DNA from: an uncultured Verrucomicrobiota bacterium | GTDB taxonomy: Bacteria > Verrucomicrobiota > Verrucomicrobiia > Limisphaerales > UBA9464 | NCBI GenBank assembly: GCA_903854475.1 | Contig: CAINWP010000313.1 | Span: forward strand, 1-34,789 | Direction of reading: 5' to 3' | DNA length: 34,789 bases | Part shown: piece by piece, positions 17,379 to 25,530 of the stretch | Layout: each line of letters opens with the position of its first letter | Numbering within the stretch: the first letter of the stretch is position 1 | Notes under the pieces: model-generated | Told to the model about the DNA's origin: nothing | The model's input: the letters and a program-made list of their open reading frames with translations, nothing else | Database searches by the model: none | Translations under genes and position numbers: made by a program

Positions 17379-18245
17379 ATGCGAATCATCCGCTCGCCCA
17401 AGGCCATGCAGCGTCAGGCGCTGCAGTGGCGGAGTCGGGGCCTCCGCGTCGGTTTTGTGCCGACCATGGGGTATCTGCATGCCGGTCATTTGAGCTTGGT
17501 ACACGAAGCTCGGCGGCGGGTCGGAGCCGATGGAGTGGTGGTCGTCAGCATTTATGTGAATCCCACCCAGTTCGCACCGACTGAAGATTTGGCCAAGTAC
17601 CCCAGAGACTTCGCCCGGGATTCCAAGTTGTGCAGCGAGGCAGGGGTAGACGTGATCTTTGCGCCGACAGACAGCGACATGTATGCGGGGCGCGAGGACG
17701 GGGATTACTCCACGTATGTCGTGGAGGAGGGGTTGACGCAGGGTCTGGAAGGGGCTTCGCGTCCCACCCATTTCCGGGGCGTGACTACTGTCGTGGCGAA
17801 GCTCTTCAACTGTGTGTTGCCCGAGGTTTCGGTCTTCGGGGCCAAAGACTGGCAGCAGGCATCCGTGATCCGGCGCATGGTCAAAGACCTTCAGTTCCCG
17901 ATCCGGATCGTGGTGGCGCCAACCACGCGCGAATCCGATGGCCTGGCGATGAGTTCACGCAACCGCTACCTGCAACCCGAGGAGCGGGCGCAAGCCACTG
18001 TCTTGTGGCGTTCCCAGAAATGGGTCCGTCAGGAGGTCCGGCGATTTGTGGACGGTGTTCCATCAGCCCGGCTCCGCCACGAAGTGGAAGCCTTGGTGGC
18101 TGAGTGTCCGGCCGCGCGCCTAGACTACGTCGCCTTCGTCGATCCGGACACACTGCGGCCGGTGGACTCGGTCCGCCGAGGGCATCGCATCGTTCTTGCG
18201 GTCTTCGTCGGCAAGACGCGCCTCATCGACAACGGCGCGATCTAA
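17379..18245 (+). CDS. panC: Pantothenate synthetase (pantoate-beta-alanine ligase)
   Basis: 288 residues. It joins pantoate and beta-alanine with ATP cleavage to make pantothenate, the coenzyme A precursor. As a class-I nucleotidyl-transferase fold it shows PTMGYLHAGH (HxGH at H34-H37), the VNPTQF substrate segment, RPTHFRGVTTVVAKLFN, VFGAKDWQQ and the KMSKS-equivalent MSSRN (191-195). All catalytic segments are intact. The gene stands alone, 22 nt from the convergent ankyrin lipoprotein gene; panB and panD are not in the window. No obvious Shine-Dalgarno sequence precedes the ATG, as for most genes here. Confidence 0.96.
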   Translation: MRIIRSPKAMQRQALQWRSRGLRVGFVPTMGYLHAGHLSLVHEARRRVGADGVVVVSIYVNPTQFAPTEDLAKYPRDFARDSKLCSEAGVDVIFAPTDSDMYAGREDGDYSTYVVEEGLTQGLEGASRPTHFRGVTTVVAKLFNCVLPEVSVFGAKDWQQASVIRRMVKDLQFPIRIVVAPTTRESDGLAMSSRNRYLQPEERAQATVLWRSQKWVRQEVRRFVDGVPSARLRHEVEALVAECPAARLDYVAFVDPDTLRPVDSVRRGHRIVLAVFVGKTRLIDNGAI

Positions 18246-18267
18246 AAAGACTCCAAGGTCCGATCGT

Positions 18268-18816
18268 CTATCGCAGCAGGTTGGCGATTTTTGGGCGAGT
18301 GGCCTTGAGTTGTTCGTAATCGAGTTTCAAGCCCGCGGGAGCGAGAACGGCCTGCAAGAAATCGTAGATGCCTTTGACTTGATCGAAGGGTACCGAGACG
18401 GAATTTAGGGCCGTTGTTCCTGCGTTGTCTTTGGCGAGTTTGTCAGCGCCGTGAGCCAACAGGTATTGGACGATTTCGGTGCGGCAGAAGAACGCGGCGA
18501 CCAAGAGGGGAGTACTTCCGTCGTTGTTCCGGGCGTTCACATCGGCTCCCGCCTGAACCAAGGCTCGCACCGCTTCCAGTTGGCCAAACACCGCGGCCGT
18601 GTGCAACGGGCTGCCCCCACTGTCGGGCGCTTTTTCGTTCAAATTCGAGGTGGCCTTAATGTGCTGTTGGATGGCCTCGAGGTTTCCGGTTCGGGCCGCT
18701 TCTTGGATGCTGATGGCCGGCGGGGCGGATTTGCTGGCGCTGGGGGGCGTGGGCTTGCCGCACCCCGACAGCAAAGTCAGCAACAACAGGGACGTGGCGA
18801 GTGTCGTTATTTTCAT
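18268..18816 (-). CDS. Ankyrin-repeat lipoprotein
   Basis: 182 residues with a lipoprotein signal peptide ending in LLSGC (lipidated Cys19), so it is likely membrane-anchored on the outer side of the cytoplasmic membrane or in the outer membrane. Ankyrin units occupy about residues 37-145 (for example GGSPLHTAAVFGQLEAVRALV and a second unit with GSTPLLVAAFFCRTEIVQYLL, each named here by parts). The C-terminal tail, LDYEQLKATRPKIANLLR, resembles the end of the cytochrome-ankyrin fusion encoded upstream (LDLGFIRQERPRLAQRLRE). Ankyrin repeats mediate protein binding. The gene follows FecR after 111 nt and is probably the last gene of the cluster. Confidence 0.82.
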   Translation of the reverse strand: MKITTLATSLLLLTLLSGCGKPTPPSASKSAPPAISIQEAARTGNLEAIQQHIKATSNLNEKAPDSGGSPLHTAAVFGQLEAVRALVQAGADVNARNNDGSTPLLVAAFFCRTEIVQYLLAHGADKLAKDNAGTTALNSVSVPFDQVKGIYDFLQAVLAPAGLKLDYEQLKATRPKIANLLR

Positions 18817-18927
18817 TGGTTCAAATTCAACGGATGGAAAACGGGAATCCTGACAGCAATTTTCAGCGCGCGAGCGAGGATGGCTGGATTTGCGGCGAAT
18901 GCCACCAGATGGCTTTGGATCATCGGG

Positions 18928-20265
18928 TCAGGGGACAGCGGGAGGGATCACCTCGACCTGGAAGAGTTCCAGTCCTGCAGGATGGGTGAGAGTGTGACAA
19001 AAAACCGATTCAACGGTGAGTTCGAAGGGGCGCGCCGGGAGCTTCTTCGACAGGTGTTTCAGGTCAGGGTCCAAAATGAAGTCGCGAATCGGAAGGGTCA
19101 CGTCGAAAACTTCGCCAGCGCCAAACTCGTAGGGGCTGCGGGCCGTCAGGAAGCGACCGGCGAATGCGCCGCCAGCATCCCGCAGGTGGACGCCGAAATA
19201 GACCGTGCGCGACACCCCCAGACGCCCGCGGACGCGCAAATGGGTGTCCGGATGAAGCGTGACGGGCGGGGCATCCCATTTGGAAACCCGCGTCGCGGCG
19301 GCGAAAATGGTCCACCCCAGTTGGGTGGTGTACGGAACGGCCAATAACGCAGCGTCGCGGCCTGCGGCGGGCGGCAACCATTTGCCGAGCGAGCGTTCGG
19401 GTCCGAGCGGGAGGCGGCTGGTCCAGTGGTCGACCGGTGCCAGAGCGGGCGCGACGGTGAACTCGTGGTCGGCGGCGGCCAAGACGCGATGTCGGGTGGG
19501 GACATCGAGTTCGGCGCCGTCGCTCAGGCGCTTGACGCGAACCGTTCCCTCGCTGACGTCGAGACGGGTTGCGCTGGTATCCGTCTCGATCAGGAACTGG
19601 GTTCCGAGCACCTCCATGAGTGCGGAGGTCGTCTGAATAATTAGGGGCCGGCCGGAGGGTTGGGGAGGCACATGGGCAGAGGCGGTCCCGGATTTCAGGT
19701 GCAGCCGTTTCTGTCCTAGATCGGAAAAGGTCAGTGTCGAGTTGCCGGTGATCGCGACGGTGGTGCCGTCGGGGAACTGCAGCTCGAACCATGAGAGCGG
19801 CTCGATGCCCTCGATAATACCACCTTTAAGTTTGGTTCCGACCTGGAGATTCCGCACCACCTGGCCGCCATCACCTGTCCATTGAATGGCTCCGTCCAAT
19901 GCGGTGATGGTCGCTATTTCGCCACGGTGTTGGAATTTGAGAAATAGCAGGGCTGCGCTCAGCAGGATTGCGATCGAGGCGGCGACGGCCAGCACGGCGG
20001 TGAACCGTCTCGAAGGGATAGAAAACCCAGCGATACCCCTCCTGGTTGGCGCGGCTGGGGTGTGCTCGTGCAATAAGGCCTGCCGTCCTTGGATCTCGCG
20101 TTCCAGATCGGCAATCATCACTGCTTGTTCAGCCATTTCACGCAGGAACCGGCGGGATTCGGGATCGTGGCGCAGTGAGGCCACGACTTGATCCGCTTCG
20201 GTTTCTGACAGCTGCCCCTCCGCATGGCGCACCAGCCGTTCAAGGTTGGAATCTAGTGGGTTCAT
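18928..20265 (-). CDS. FecR-domain membrane regulator
   Basis: 445 residues. The cytoplasmic N-terminus (1-85) is helical and Glu-rich, suited to binding a sigma factor. One transmembrane helix lies at about 89-110 (TAVLAVAASIAILLSAALLFL). The exterior FecR domain (about 118-275) includes FELQFPDGTTVAITGNST, LHLKSGTASAHV and LGTQFLIETD...LDVSEGTVRVKR. The remaining 170 residues are beta-rich and resemble jelly-roll modules attached to FecR proteins in planctomycetes and verrucomicrobia. It starts within the sigma-factor stop codon (ATGA, 20262-20265), so the two are translationally coupled and should act together as sigma factor and membrane regulator. The signal sensed is unknown; the absence of a TonB receptor gene nearby argues against classic iron-citrate sensing. 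Confidence 0.82.
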   Translation of the reverse strand: MNPLDSNLERLVRHAEGQLSETEADQVVASLRHDPESRRFLREMAEQAVMIADLEREIQGRQALLHEHTPAAPTRRGIAGFSIPSRRFTAVLAVAASIAILLSAALLFLKFQHRGEIATITALDGAIQWTGDGGQVVRNLQVGTKLKGGIIEGIEPLSWFELQFPDGTTVAITGNSTLTFSDLGQKRLHLKSGTASAHVPPQPSGRPLIIQTTSALMEVLGTQFLIETDTSATRLDVSEGTVRVKRLSDGAELDVPTRHRVLAAADHEFTVAPALAPVDHWTSRLPLGPERSLGKWLPPAAGRDAALLAVPYTTQLGWTIFAAATRVSKWDAPPVTLHPDTHLRVRGRLGVSRTVYFGVHLRDAGGAFAGRFLTARSPYEFGAGEVFDVTLPIRDFILDPDLKHLSKKLPARPFELTVESVFCHTLTHPAGLELFQVEVIPPAVP

Positions 20266-20804
20266 GGTGCTTCAGGCTTCAAATCGAGGCCGGAGCGGTC
20301 CCGCTTTCCATCGATGCAGAGCCGGAGGCTCTCGTGCAACCGGGAGATGCGCTTGTAAATTGCGTTGAGGCCGATGCCCATGCTGCGTGCGACCTCTTCG
20401 CAATTGTGCCCATCGAAGTAGCGCAGCCTGAGAATGCGGCGGGATTCTTCGGGTAACGAATCCATGCACTCGCGCAAGGCATCCATCTTGGAGCCCTCGG
20501 GCTGAGCCACCGCGGACTGCCACTCTTGCTCCAGCAGTTCCATGATCTCTGGATCCAGACCCGAAGTCTCGCGCCGGTGGCGTCGGAGCCAATCAATGCC
20601 TTCGCGGCGGGCAGTGATAAACGCCCACGAAAGAAGGGCGCTTCGGCCGTCGAACGAGAGGTCCCGGGTCAGGGCCTTCACCGCGACATTCTGAAAGATG
20701 TCCTCGGCCGCATGCGTATTGCGGACCATGAGCCAGGCGGCTGCTGAAATGCGCACCCGTGCTTGCATGAGAGTTTGAAGGACCTCGTACTCGGAAAGGA
20801 TCAT
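20262..20804 (-). CDS. ECF-type RNA polymerase sigma factor
   Basis: 180 residues from ATG 20804. Region 2 includes HAAEDIFQNVAVKAL and the -10 recognition/melting helix LLSWAFITARREGIDWLRRH. Region 4 carries the helix-turn-helix LPEESRRILRLRYFDGHNCEEVARSMG, closing with NAIYKRISRLHESLR. It is similar in style to the Rhodopirellula/Verrucomicrobium sigma-70 subfamily. The ATG overlaps the stop codon of the upstream cytochrome-ankyrin gene (ATGA, 20801-20804), and its own stop overlaps the fecR start in the same way, so stoichiometric expression of three proteins is built in. A frame extension to 20978 lies inside the upstream gene and is not expected to be used. Confidence 0.88.
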   Translation of the reverse strand: MILSEYEVLQTLMQARVRISAAAWLMVRNTHAAEDIFQNVAVKALTRDLSFDGRSALLSWAFITARREGIDWLRRHRRETSGLDPEIMELLEQEWQSAVAQPEGSKMDALRECMDSLPEESRRILRLRYFDGHNCEEVARSMGIGLNAIYKRISRLHESLRLCIDGKRDRSGLDLKPEAP

Positions 20805-22447
20805 GGGAGGGAAGGCGTGTCGACCGGACTGGGGGCGGAGTCCTTGGCCGGTTTCGCAGCCAGTTCGCGGAGACGCTGGGCCAATCGAGGTCTCTCCTGG
20901 CGGATGAAACCCAGATCCAGGGGGGCGTCGGCCGATGCTGCGATGAATCCGTAGAACTGTTCGAGGCCGGGGTTCCAAGGTCCTGACACCACATCGGCAG
21001 GCGATTCTTTGCGGTGGTTGCGCTGGCTAAGGCGCGCTCCGTTCTCGATTAAGAGTGTCACCAGTTCGGTTCGTCCGAGGAATGCGGCCGTATGGAGCGG
21101 CGTGTTGCCGTCACGATTGGTGGCTGAAACGTGGGCGCCGTGCTCAATGAGATAACGGGCCAAGTCCAAGCGATCGTGCAGGGCGGCGACGCTGAGGGGT
21201 ACAGCACCGCTTTTCGGATCTGGCTCGTTCACGCCTGCGCCGTGGGCGATATGGCGTTGGGCAGCCTCCAAATCCCCGCGAGCGATGGCCGACGGCAGGA
21301 GGGCCGAAGGACTGCCACGGGCGTCATCCAGATGGCGTGCTAATGCGTCGGCCGAAGCCTTGTTGTCCACGACCTGAAAAATGAACTCGTTGCTGAAGAG
21401 TCCGTCCGGGTTTTGAACTTGGAGTAAATGGAGTCCGGAAATCGGCAAGGCCGCCAATTGAATGACGACCGTCTCCCGGGGCTCCAAGATCACGGAGCCT
21501 GCCACGCGTCGGCCATTGACGAACAAATGGGCATTCTCGCGGAAGTGGCGGCCACTGAGCTTCATGCGTGGATAGCCGGGATAAAGGATCGGGAACTCTT
21601 GGCGGCCGCTTTGTTTTTGAATGGGACCCAGCGTCCACAGAGCAGGTTGCGGGTGATCCACGTCAACCTGAGTGCCCAGACGCGCAGTGAATGTGCCGAC
21701 GAACTGGCCGCCCGCCGCCATCGCGATTAAATCGGATCGGGCGAAGGTTTTTCCGGCATGATTTCGGTCGAGATAGCTTCCGGTTTTGGCGTTCCCTTTG
21801 AATTCGAGCGCCATCGGCGTCGATTGGCCTTCGTTGATCTGAACTCCCTCGCCCTGAAGCACAACGCCGCCCTCCGCAGCCGCCGTTTCCAGGGCATCCA
21901 AGAGACCCCATGTGAACGCAGCGGAAGCGGTTCGCTGATCCAAAGTCACTTGCCGGGCAAAGGCTCCGGAGAAACCGGTGCTGCCCTCAAGGACCATGTT
22001 CCAGACCGGGTCGAAGCGTTTGCGAGCACCCCAAGCGAACTGCCAGATAGTGCGTTCGGGGGCACCTCGCTCGGCGGCCCCGCGGTAGAAGTCGAAGTCG
22101 ATAATGTTGAGCCGGCCCTGAGGCAGGGTGAACCAGCGATCGTAGGCGCCGCGCCAAGTGGGGGCGTCCATGCCAGTGCCGGGGGTCTTGGTGCTGGTCC
22201 AAAACGGCATGCGATGGCAGTCGCCACAGACGTTGGGCTTGGATTTGGTGGGGTCGTTGTCGCCGTCGATGTGGAAGAGTTTGAACCCGTTCCGGGCCTC
22301 GGTGGAAAGGGCGTCGTCGAACGAGCGTCGTTGGGCCGGAGGATAGGGCACCGCCAAAAGGAATAGGGCCATCGCATCGCGATCCGCCGCTGAACGTCGT
22401 CCGGGCTTTTTCTCGTCATTCCGTTTCGAGTCCCCTTCCTGGCTCAT
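20801..22447 (-). CDS. 3' fragment: second heme site and ankyrin repeats
   Basis: Downstream part of the frameshifted gene. The apparent ATG at 22447 is an internal Met of the full protein. The fragment begins with DRDAMALFLLAVPYPPAQRR, then the second heme motif VCGDCHRMPFW (C74, C77, H78 of this frame) and WRGAYDRW. A middle beta-rich region (about 220-370) has an IPT-like GHLFVNGRRVAGS style. Two to three ankyrin units follow (about 395-500, with GNTPLHTAAFLGRTELVTLL). The last 40 residues match the tail of the ankyrin lipoprotein at 18268-18816. Without the first fragment there is no signal peptide, so a product of this frame alone could not be exported or receive heme. Confidence 0.8.
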   Translation of the reverse strand: MSQEGDSKRNDEKKPGRRSAADRDAMALFLLAVPYPPAQRRSFDDALSTEARNGFKLFHIDGDNDPTKSKPNVCGDCHRMPFWTSTKTPGTGMDAPTWRGAYDRWFTLPQGRLNIIDFDFYRGAAERGAPERTIWQFAWGARKRFDPVWNMVLEGSTGFSGAFARQVTLDQRTASAAFTWGLLDALETAAAEGGVVLQGEGVQINEGQSTPMALEFKGNAKTGSYLDRNHAGKTFARSDLIAMAAGGQFVGTFTARLGTQVDVDHPQPALWTLGPIQKQSGRQEFPILYPGYPRMKLSGRHFRENAHLFVNGRRVAGSVILEPRETVVIQLAALPISGLHLLQVQNPDGLFSNEFIFQVVDNKASADALARHLDDARGSPSALLPSAIARGDLEAAQRHIAHGAGVNEPDPKSGAVPLSVAALHDRLDLARYLIEHGAHVSATNRDGNTPLHTAAFLGRTELVTLLIENGARLSQRNHRKESPADVVSGPWNPGLEQFYGFIAASADAPLDLGFIRQERPRLAQRLRELAAKPAKDSAPSPVDTPSLP

Positions 22448-24092
22448 CGTCGCAGCCAGACCGGCGTCGATGAGGTGACGGGTGCTCGATTCCTGCGAGT
22501 CGACGCGGCTGTTGGGTGGGACAACGGTGTGGAGGTGTGCCGAGTTGATCCACGCCGTACGGGTCGCCGAGAGTGCCGTCCCAATGGTAGGGCTCCGTCT
22601 CGCGGAGGCCGCGAATGGGCATGGTCAAGCGGGGCATGATTTGATTGCCACCGGTCACGATGGGCGTCTTGAGGACCCAGAGCAATTGATCGGTATGCCC
22701 GTTGGGGTGGCAACTGGCGCACGAAAAGGTGCCTGTGGTGGAAGAAGACGCGGTCTCGAAAGCGATGCGCCCCCGTTTCACCTGCGCATGGGTGGGGTCG
22801 GCGAGCACGATGGTATCGATCACCTCTGGCTTCGAGGAGCGCGAGAGGTCCACGAGAGAAACGGTGTCAGCGGCGGCATTCAGCACCCACGCCCGCGACG
22901 GCGAGCCATCGGCGCTGCATTCCAGCGCGATGCCCTGAGGCACCGCGCCGACGGTAACCCGTCCGAGGATCTTCCCCGTGGCGGCGTCGACGGTGAAGAG
23001 TTTGTCCGACCCAGCCGCGGACACCACGAGCGTGGAATTGTCGTCGCTAATCTGGATGGCGTAGGGCGTCGCGAGGGCCAAGCCTTCTTCGGGGTGCTGC
23101 GGCGGCAGCGGTTCGAGGTCGATGAAGGTCGGCGGGTTGGTGCGCCCAGCCTTGGAGGGGATGCGAGTGATGCGGTTGAGGAATGCGCGGTTCTCCAACT
23201 CGGCCAGGCCCTGTTTGCGCGTCCCGGCGCGGCCGTTGACGTCATTGCGCGCATCCGTTTGTGCAATGTAAGTAACCCCGTTCGAGTCCACGGCCAGTCC
23301 GTAAAGCAAGGTACCCAGTGTAGAGACAGTCTCGACGAGTTGGTCGGTCGTTGTATCGAACACGAACAAGTCGCGATCCGGCACCTTGGGATTCTTGACG
23401 ATGTCCACGACGTGACCCAGGGAAAGCACGTTGTTGGTGGCGATGGAGTGGTTCCATGCATTGAACGTCACGAGGTTGCCGTCGGGCTTGCCTGTGCCAC
23501 CAGAAAGCTGCGTCTGGTTTCCAGACTCGAACGGGATCACATAAAGCTTCCCCGCGCGCACCAGAATCGCCCGCGGGTCTTGTGCGGGAAGGTCCAATCG
23601 ATGGATCACGGTGCGCCGGGCCACATCGATGACCGCGATTTGGTTCTCGGAGGACAGCGCGACATACGCCTTGTCGCTGTTGGCGAAGGCGATGCCCACC
23701 GGCTCATCAAAGCGCGTCGCCTTCGTGGCTGAATCCAGGTCCTGCACCGTGGCGATGACTTGCAGGTGCGTCGGACTCGATGGGTCCGTGTCGATCACGC
23801 TCACCGAATCGGAGACATGGTTCGCAACCCACACTTCCCTGCCGTCGGGTCGGGCCGCTAGGGAGACGGGTTCAATGCCGACGTGGATGCGGGTGATGGT
23901 TTTCCGGCTGCGGGCTTGGATCACGTCAACCGTGCCGGCCGGAGTATTGGCCGCGAAGACGAAGCCGCCCGCTAGGACGATGGGTGAGGCTTGCGGACTC
24001 AGGAACGTGGGGTGACCCACGCCGGCATTCAAGGCGCATTGGCTCAGGCCGCAGAGCAACGCGGCGCAGAGGGCTTGAGAGATGCGTTTCAT
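22416..24092 (-). CDS. 5' fragment: signal peptide, beta-propeller and first heme site
   Basis: Upstream part of the frameshifted gene. From ATG 24092 (a TTG at 24098 is possible), a signal peptide (about 1-24) leads into a propeller of YVTN/YncE type with repeated VSVIDTD / VWVANHVSDSV-like strands (about 40-440). The first c-type heme site is CASCHPNGH (C458, C461, H462), followed by MPRLTMPIRGLRETEPYHWDG, a segment typical of di-heme cytochrome peroxidase-like domains. Residues beyond about 515 are out of frame. The gene follows the prepilin-like gene after 54 nt, so it could share that transcript. Confidence 0.8.
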   Translation of the reverse strand: MKRISQALCAALLCGLSQCALNAGVGHPTFLSPQASPIVLAGGFVFAANTPAGTVDVIQARSRKTITRIHVGIEPVSLAARPDGREVWVANHVSDSVSVIDTDPSSPTHLQVIATVQDLDSATKATRFDEPVGIAFANSDKAYVALSSENQIAVIDVARRTVIHRLDLPAQDPRAILVRAGKLYVIPFESGNQTQLSGGTGKPDGNLVTFNAWNHSIATNNVLSLGHVVDIVKNPKVPDRDLFVFDTTTDQLVETVSTLGTLLYGLAVDSNGVTYIAQTDARNDVNGRAGTRKQGLAELENRAFLNRITRIPSKAGRTNPPTFIDLEPLPPQHPEEGLALATPYAIQISDDNSTLVVSAAGSDKLFTVDAATGKILGRVTVGAVPQGIALECSADGSPSRAWVLNAAADTVSLVDLSRSSKPEVIDTIVLADPTHAQVKRGRIAFETASSSTTGTFSCASCHPNGHTDQLLWVLKTPIVTGGNQIMPRLTMPIRGLRETEPYHWDGTLGDPYGVDQLGTPPHRCPTQQPRRLAGIEHPSPHRRRSGCDDEPGRGLETE

Positions 24093-24146
24093 CTTCAAAA
24101 AATCTCACGAGTGCAGTGCGTCGGTCAGCTCAGCGGTCGTCATCGG

Positions 24147-24953
24147 CTACTGGATCCGATCGGGTGGGACCGGCGGCATGCTCCGGAAGCCGGCGGTGGT
24201 GGTCCAAAGGTTGAGCGGTGTGATTGATTGACCGTAACCCAATGAGCGGACGCTGCCGTCGACGAAGGCGAAGTTGGATCGTCCTGATCGGTTTCCACCT
24301 CGGCCATGACGACCATGTTCAACCTCGTTAATGTCGTCGCCGCCACCTCGGCCTTGGAGGAAATCCATGTACGCTTGGGGGGAAGGGGACTTCTTTTCAC
24401 CGAACGTAATCGTTTCGGAGGGGTTGGGGATGGCACCCAGTGGAACAGAGTATTCCCAAGAGAATAGGGAGGGAGTGGTGTCCAAAATCACCTGAAAACG
24501 AGCCAATGCCTCGGGCGAGAGGGTCTCTTTGAAATAATCATTCCATCCGTTGGCGAGATAGCTTCGGTGGGAGCCGTCGATGTCGTAGGGGAGTTGTTTT
24601 GAAAGAGGCGGTGGTACGGTGGGTGGCCAAGAGATTTTGGTCGGAGTGCGGGTATCCGAGGGGCATTTCAGAACGCTCTCCGTGTCTCCGTAGTAAGGGG
24701 AAAGGGGTTGTGTCCAATAAGGAGCCCCCTGCCGCGGCGGATCGCTGTCATGGTGATCATTGGCGTAACCCAAGAGGGCCAGGTTGAGTTGCCGGAGATT
24801 CGATTGGCACCGGACACTCAGGGCTTGGGACTTGGATTTGGAAAGGGCGGGCAAGAGCAACGCCGCGAGAAGGGCGATGATAGCGATGACGACCAACAAT
24901 TCGATCAGAGTGAATGCTGATGGGGGGCGAACACGACGAAAGGGGGGTGTCAT
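24147..24953 (-). CDS. Prepilin-type protein (type II pseudopilin-like, H-X9-DG class)
   Basis: 268 residues. A type IV prepilin N-terminus ([25 protein letters not shown], named by its parts FTLIELLVV and LLLPAL) carries a short basic leader cleaved before the Phe, with Ala rather than Gly at the -1 position. The C-terminal domain has conserved Cys residues ([26 protein letters not shown]) and ends with a [16 protein letters not shown] block, the H-X9-DG type ending common in planctomycetes and verrucomicrobia. These proteins are numerous there and their assembly role is unproven. A good ribosome binding site, GAGG seven bases before the ATG, supports the start. Confidence 0.85.
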   Translation of the reverse strand: MTPPFRRVRPPSAFTLIELLVVIAIIALLAALLLPALSKSKSQALSVRCQSNLRQLNLALLGYANDHHDSDPPRQGAPYWTQPLSPYYGDTESVLKCPSDTRTPTKISWPPTVPPPLSKQLPYDIDGSHRSYLANGWNDYFKETLSPEALARFQVILDTTPSLFSWEYSVPLGAIPNPSETITFGEKKSPSPQAYMDFLQGRGGGDDINEVEHGRHGRGGNRSGRSNFAFVDGSVRSLGYGQSITPLNLWTTTAGFRSMPPVPPDRIQ

Positions 24954-25111
24954 AACTGGACCTCAAAGAAGATAACGATTGATCCGCCAGTTTCCTGACA
25001 ATCTGGGTTTTGGGAGTCCAAAGAAACGATAACTTATTAGGAACTGATCCCAGACCCGAGGGGTTTTGAAAACAGACTCAACCAGGCCTTGCCGCCAATG
25101 TCCCAAACCAA

Positions 25112-25143
25112 GAAAAAACCGCCCGGGTTCGCCGGGCGGTTTT
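25112..25143 (-). terminator. Rho-independent terminator of trxA
   Basis: Perfect 12-bp inverted repeat, aaaaccgcccgg / ccgggcggtttt on the plus strand (25115-25126 and 25132-25143), with a 5-nt loop. Read leftward it ends in TTTTTTC, 26 nt after the trxA stop. Confidence 0.92.
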
Positions 25144-25168
25144 GCAAAACGTTGGACCGAGGTTCGGG

Positions 25169-25504
25169 TCAACCGGCGATGGCTCGGTCGAGGCTGGCCT
25201 TGAGATCCTTCTTGGACTTCAGGCCCACGGACTGCTCGACCACCTGGCCGCCCTTGAAGAGTAGCAAGGTTGGGATGGAGCGGATTCCGAACTGACCGGC
25301 CAGGTCCTGGTAGTCATCAATGTTGACCTTGGCGACCTTGGCCTTACCGGCGTACTCGGTGGCCAGCTCGTCGAGAACCGGACCGAGCATCTTGCAAGGG
25401 CCGCACCACTCAGCCCAAAAGTCCACGAGGACGGGTTGTTCGGAGCCAATGATCTCGGCGGGGAAGTTCTGGGTGGTCGCAGTGATGATGTTGGCAGCAG
25501 CCAT
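25169..25504 (-). CDS. trxA: Thioredoxin
   Basis: 111 residues, the standard size for cytoplasmic thioredoxin, which reduces disulfides in proteins such as ribonucleotide reductase. The active site WCGPCK is at residues 33-38 (C34, C37), preceded by PVLVDFWAE. The cis-proline segment is IRSIPTLLLFKGG, and the C-terminal helix KKDLKASLDRAI is intact. It lies 26 nt behind the tail-anchored protein gene and is followed by a strong terminator, so the two probably form a two-gene operon. Confidence 0.96.
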   Translation of the reverse strand: MAAANIITATTQNFPAEIIGSEQPVLVDFWAEWCGPCKMLGPVLDELATEYAGKAKVAKVNIDDYQDLAGQFGIRSIPTLLLFKGGQVVEQSVGLKSKKDLKASLDRAIAG

Positions 25505-25530
25505 AGTTTTGGAAAGAAAGCCCGAAAGAC

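Larger units (their letters stand above)
20801..24092 (-). pseudogene. Beta-propeller / di-heme cytochrome c / ankyrin fusion gene split by a one-base frameshift
   Basis: Two overlapping frames form one gene of about 1096 codons. The first frame gives a signal peptide, a YncE-like propeller and a cytochrome domain up to HWDGTLGDPYGV. It then becomes nonsense-like (Pro/Arg-rich) and stops at 22416. In the +1 frame the homologous reading resumes at once: INSAHLHTVVPPNSRVD, then STRHLIDAGLAATMSQEG, running into the second open frame. Removing the base at 22552 (A on the plus strand) restores DPYGGINSAH. Both heme motifs (CASCH and CGDCH) and the C-terminal ankyrin region therefore belong to one protein. 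It would be exported and could carry electrons or act as a MauG-like peroxidase, with ankyrins for binding partners. Whether this is a real mutation or an assembly error cannot be told from the sequence. Confidence 0.85.

Noticed and set aside
18451-19347. 298-codon plus-strand open frame across the ankyrin lipoprotein and FecR genes
   Set aside because: It bridges two unrelated genes antisense and has no recognisable domain.
20805-20978. Longer N-terminus for the ECF sigma factor
   Set aside because: The added 58 residues are Pro/Arg-rich, lie inside the upstream gene, and displace the natural ATGA-coupled start.
22416-22560. Programmed ribosomal frameshift joining the two halves of the cytochrome-ankyrin gene
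   Set aside because: The sequence at the shift (GGC GTG GAT) contains no slippery run and no strong downstream structure was evident; a single-base error or mutation is simpler.
22482-23732. 416-codon plus-strand open frame over the beta-propeller gene
   Set aside because: Antisense shadow; the minus-strand frame carries a signal peptide, propeller repeats and a heme motif.
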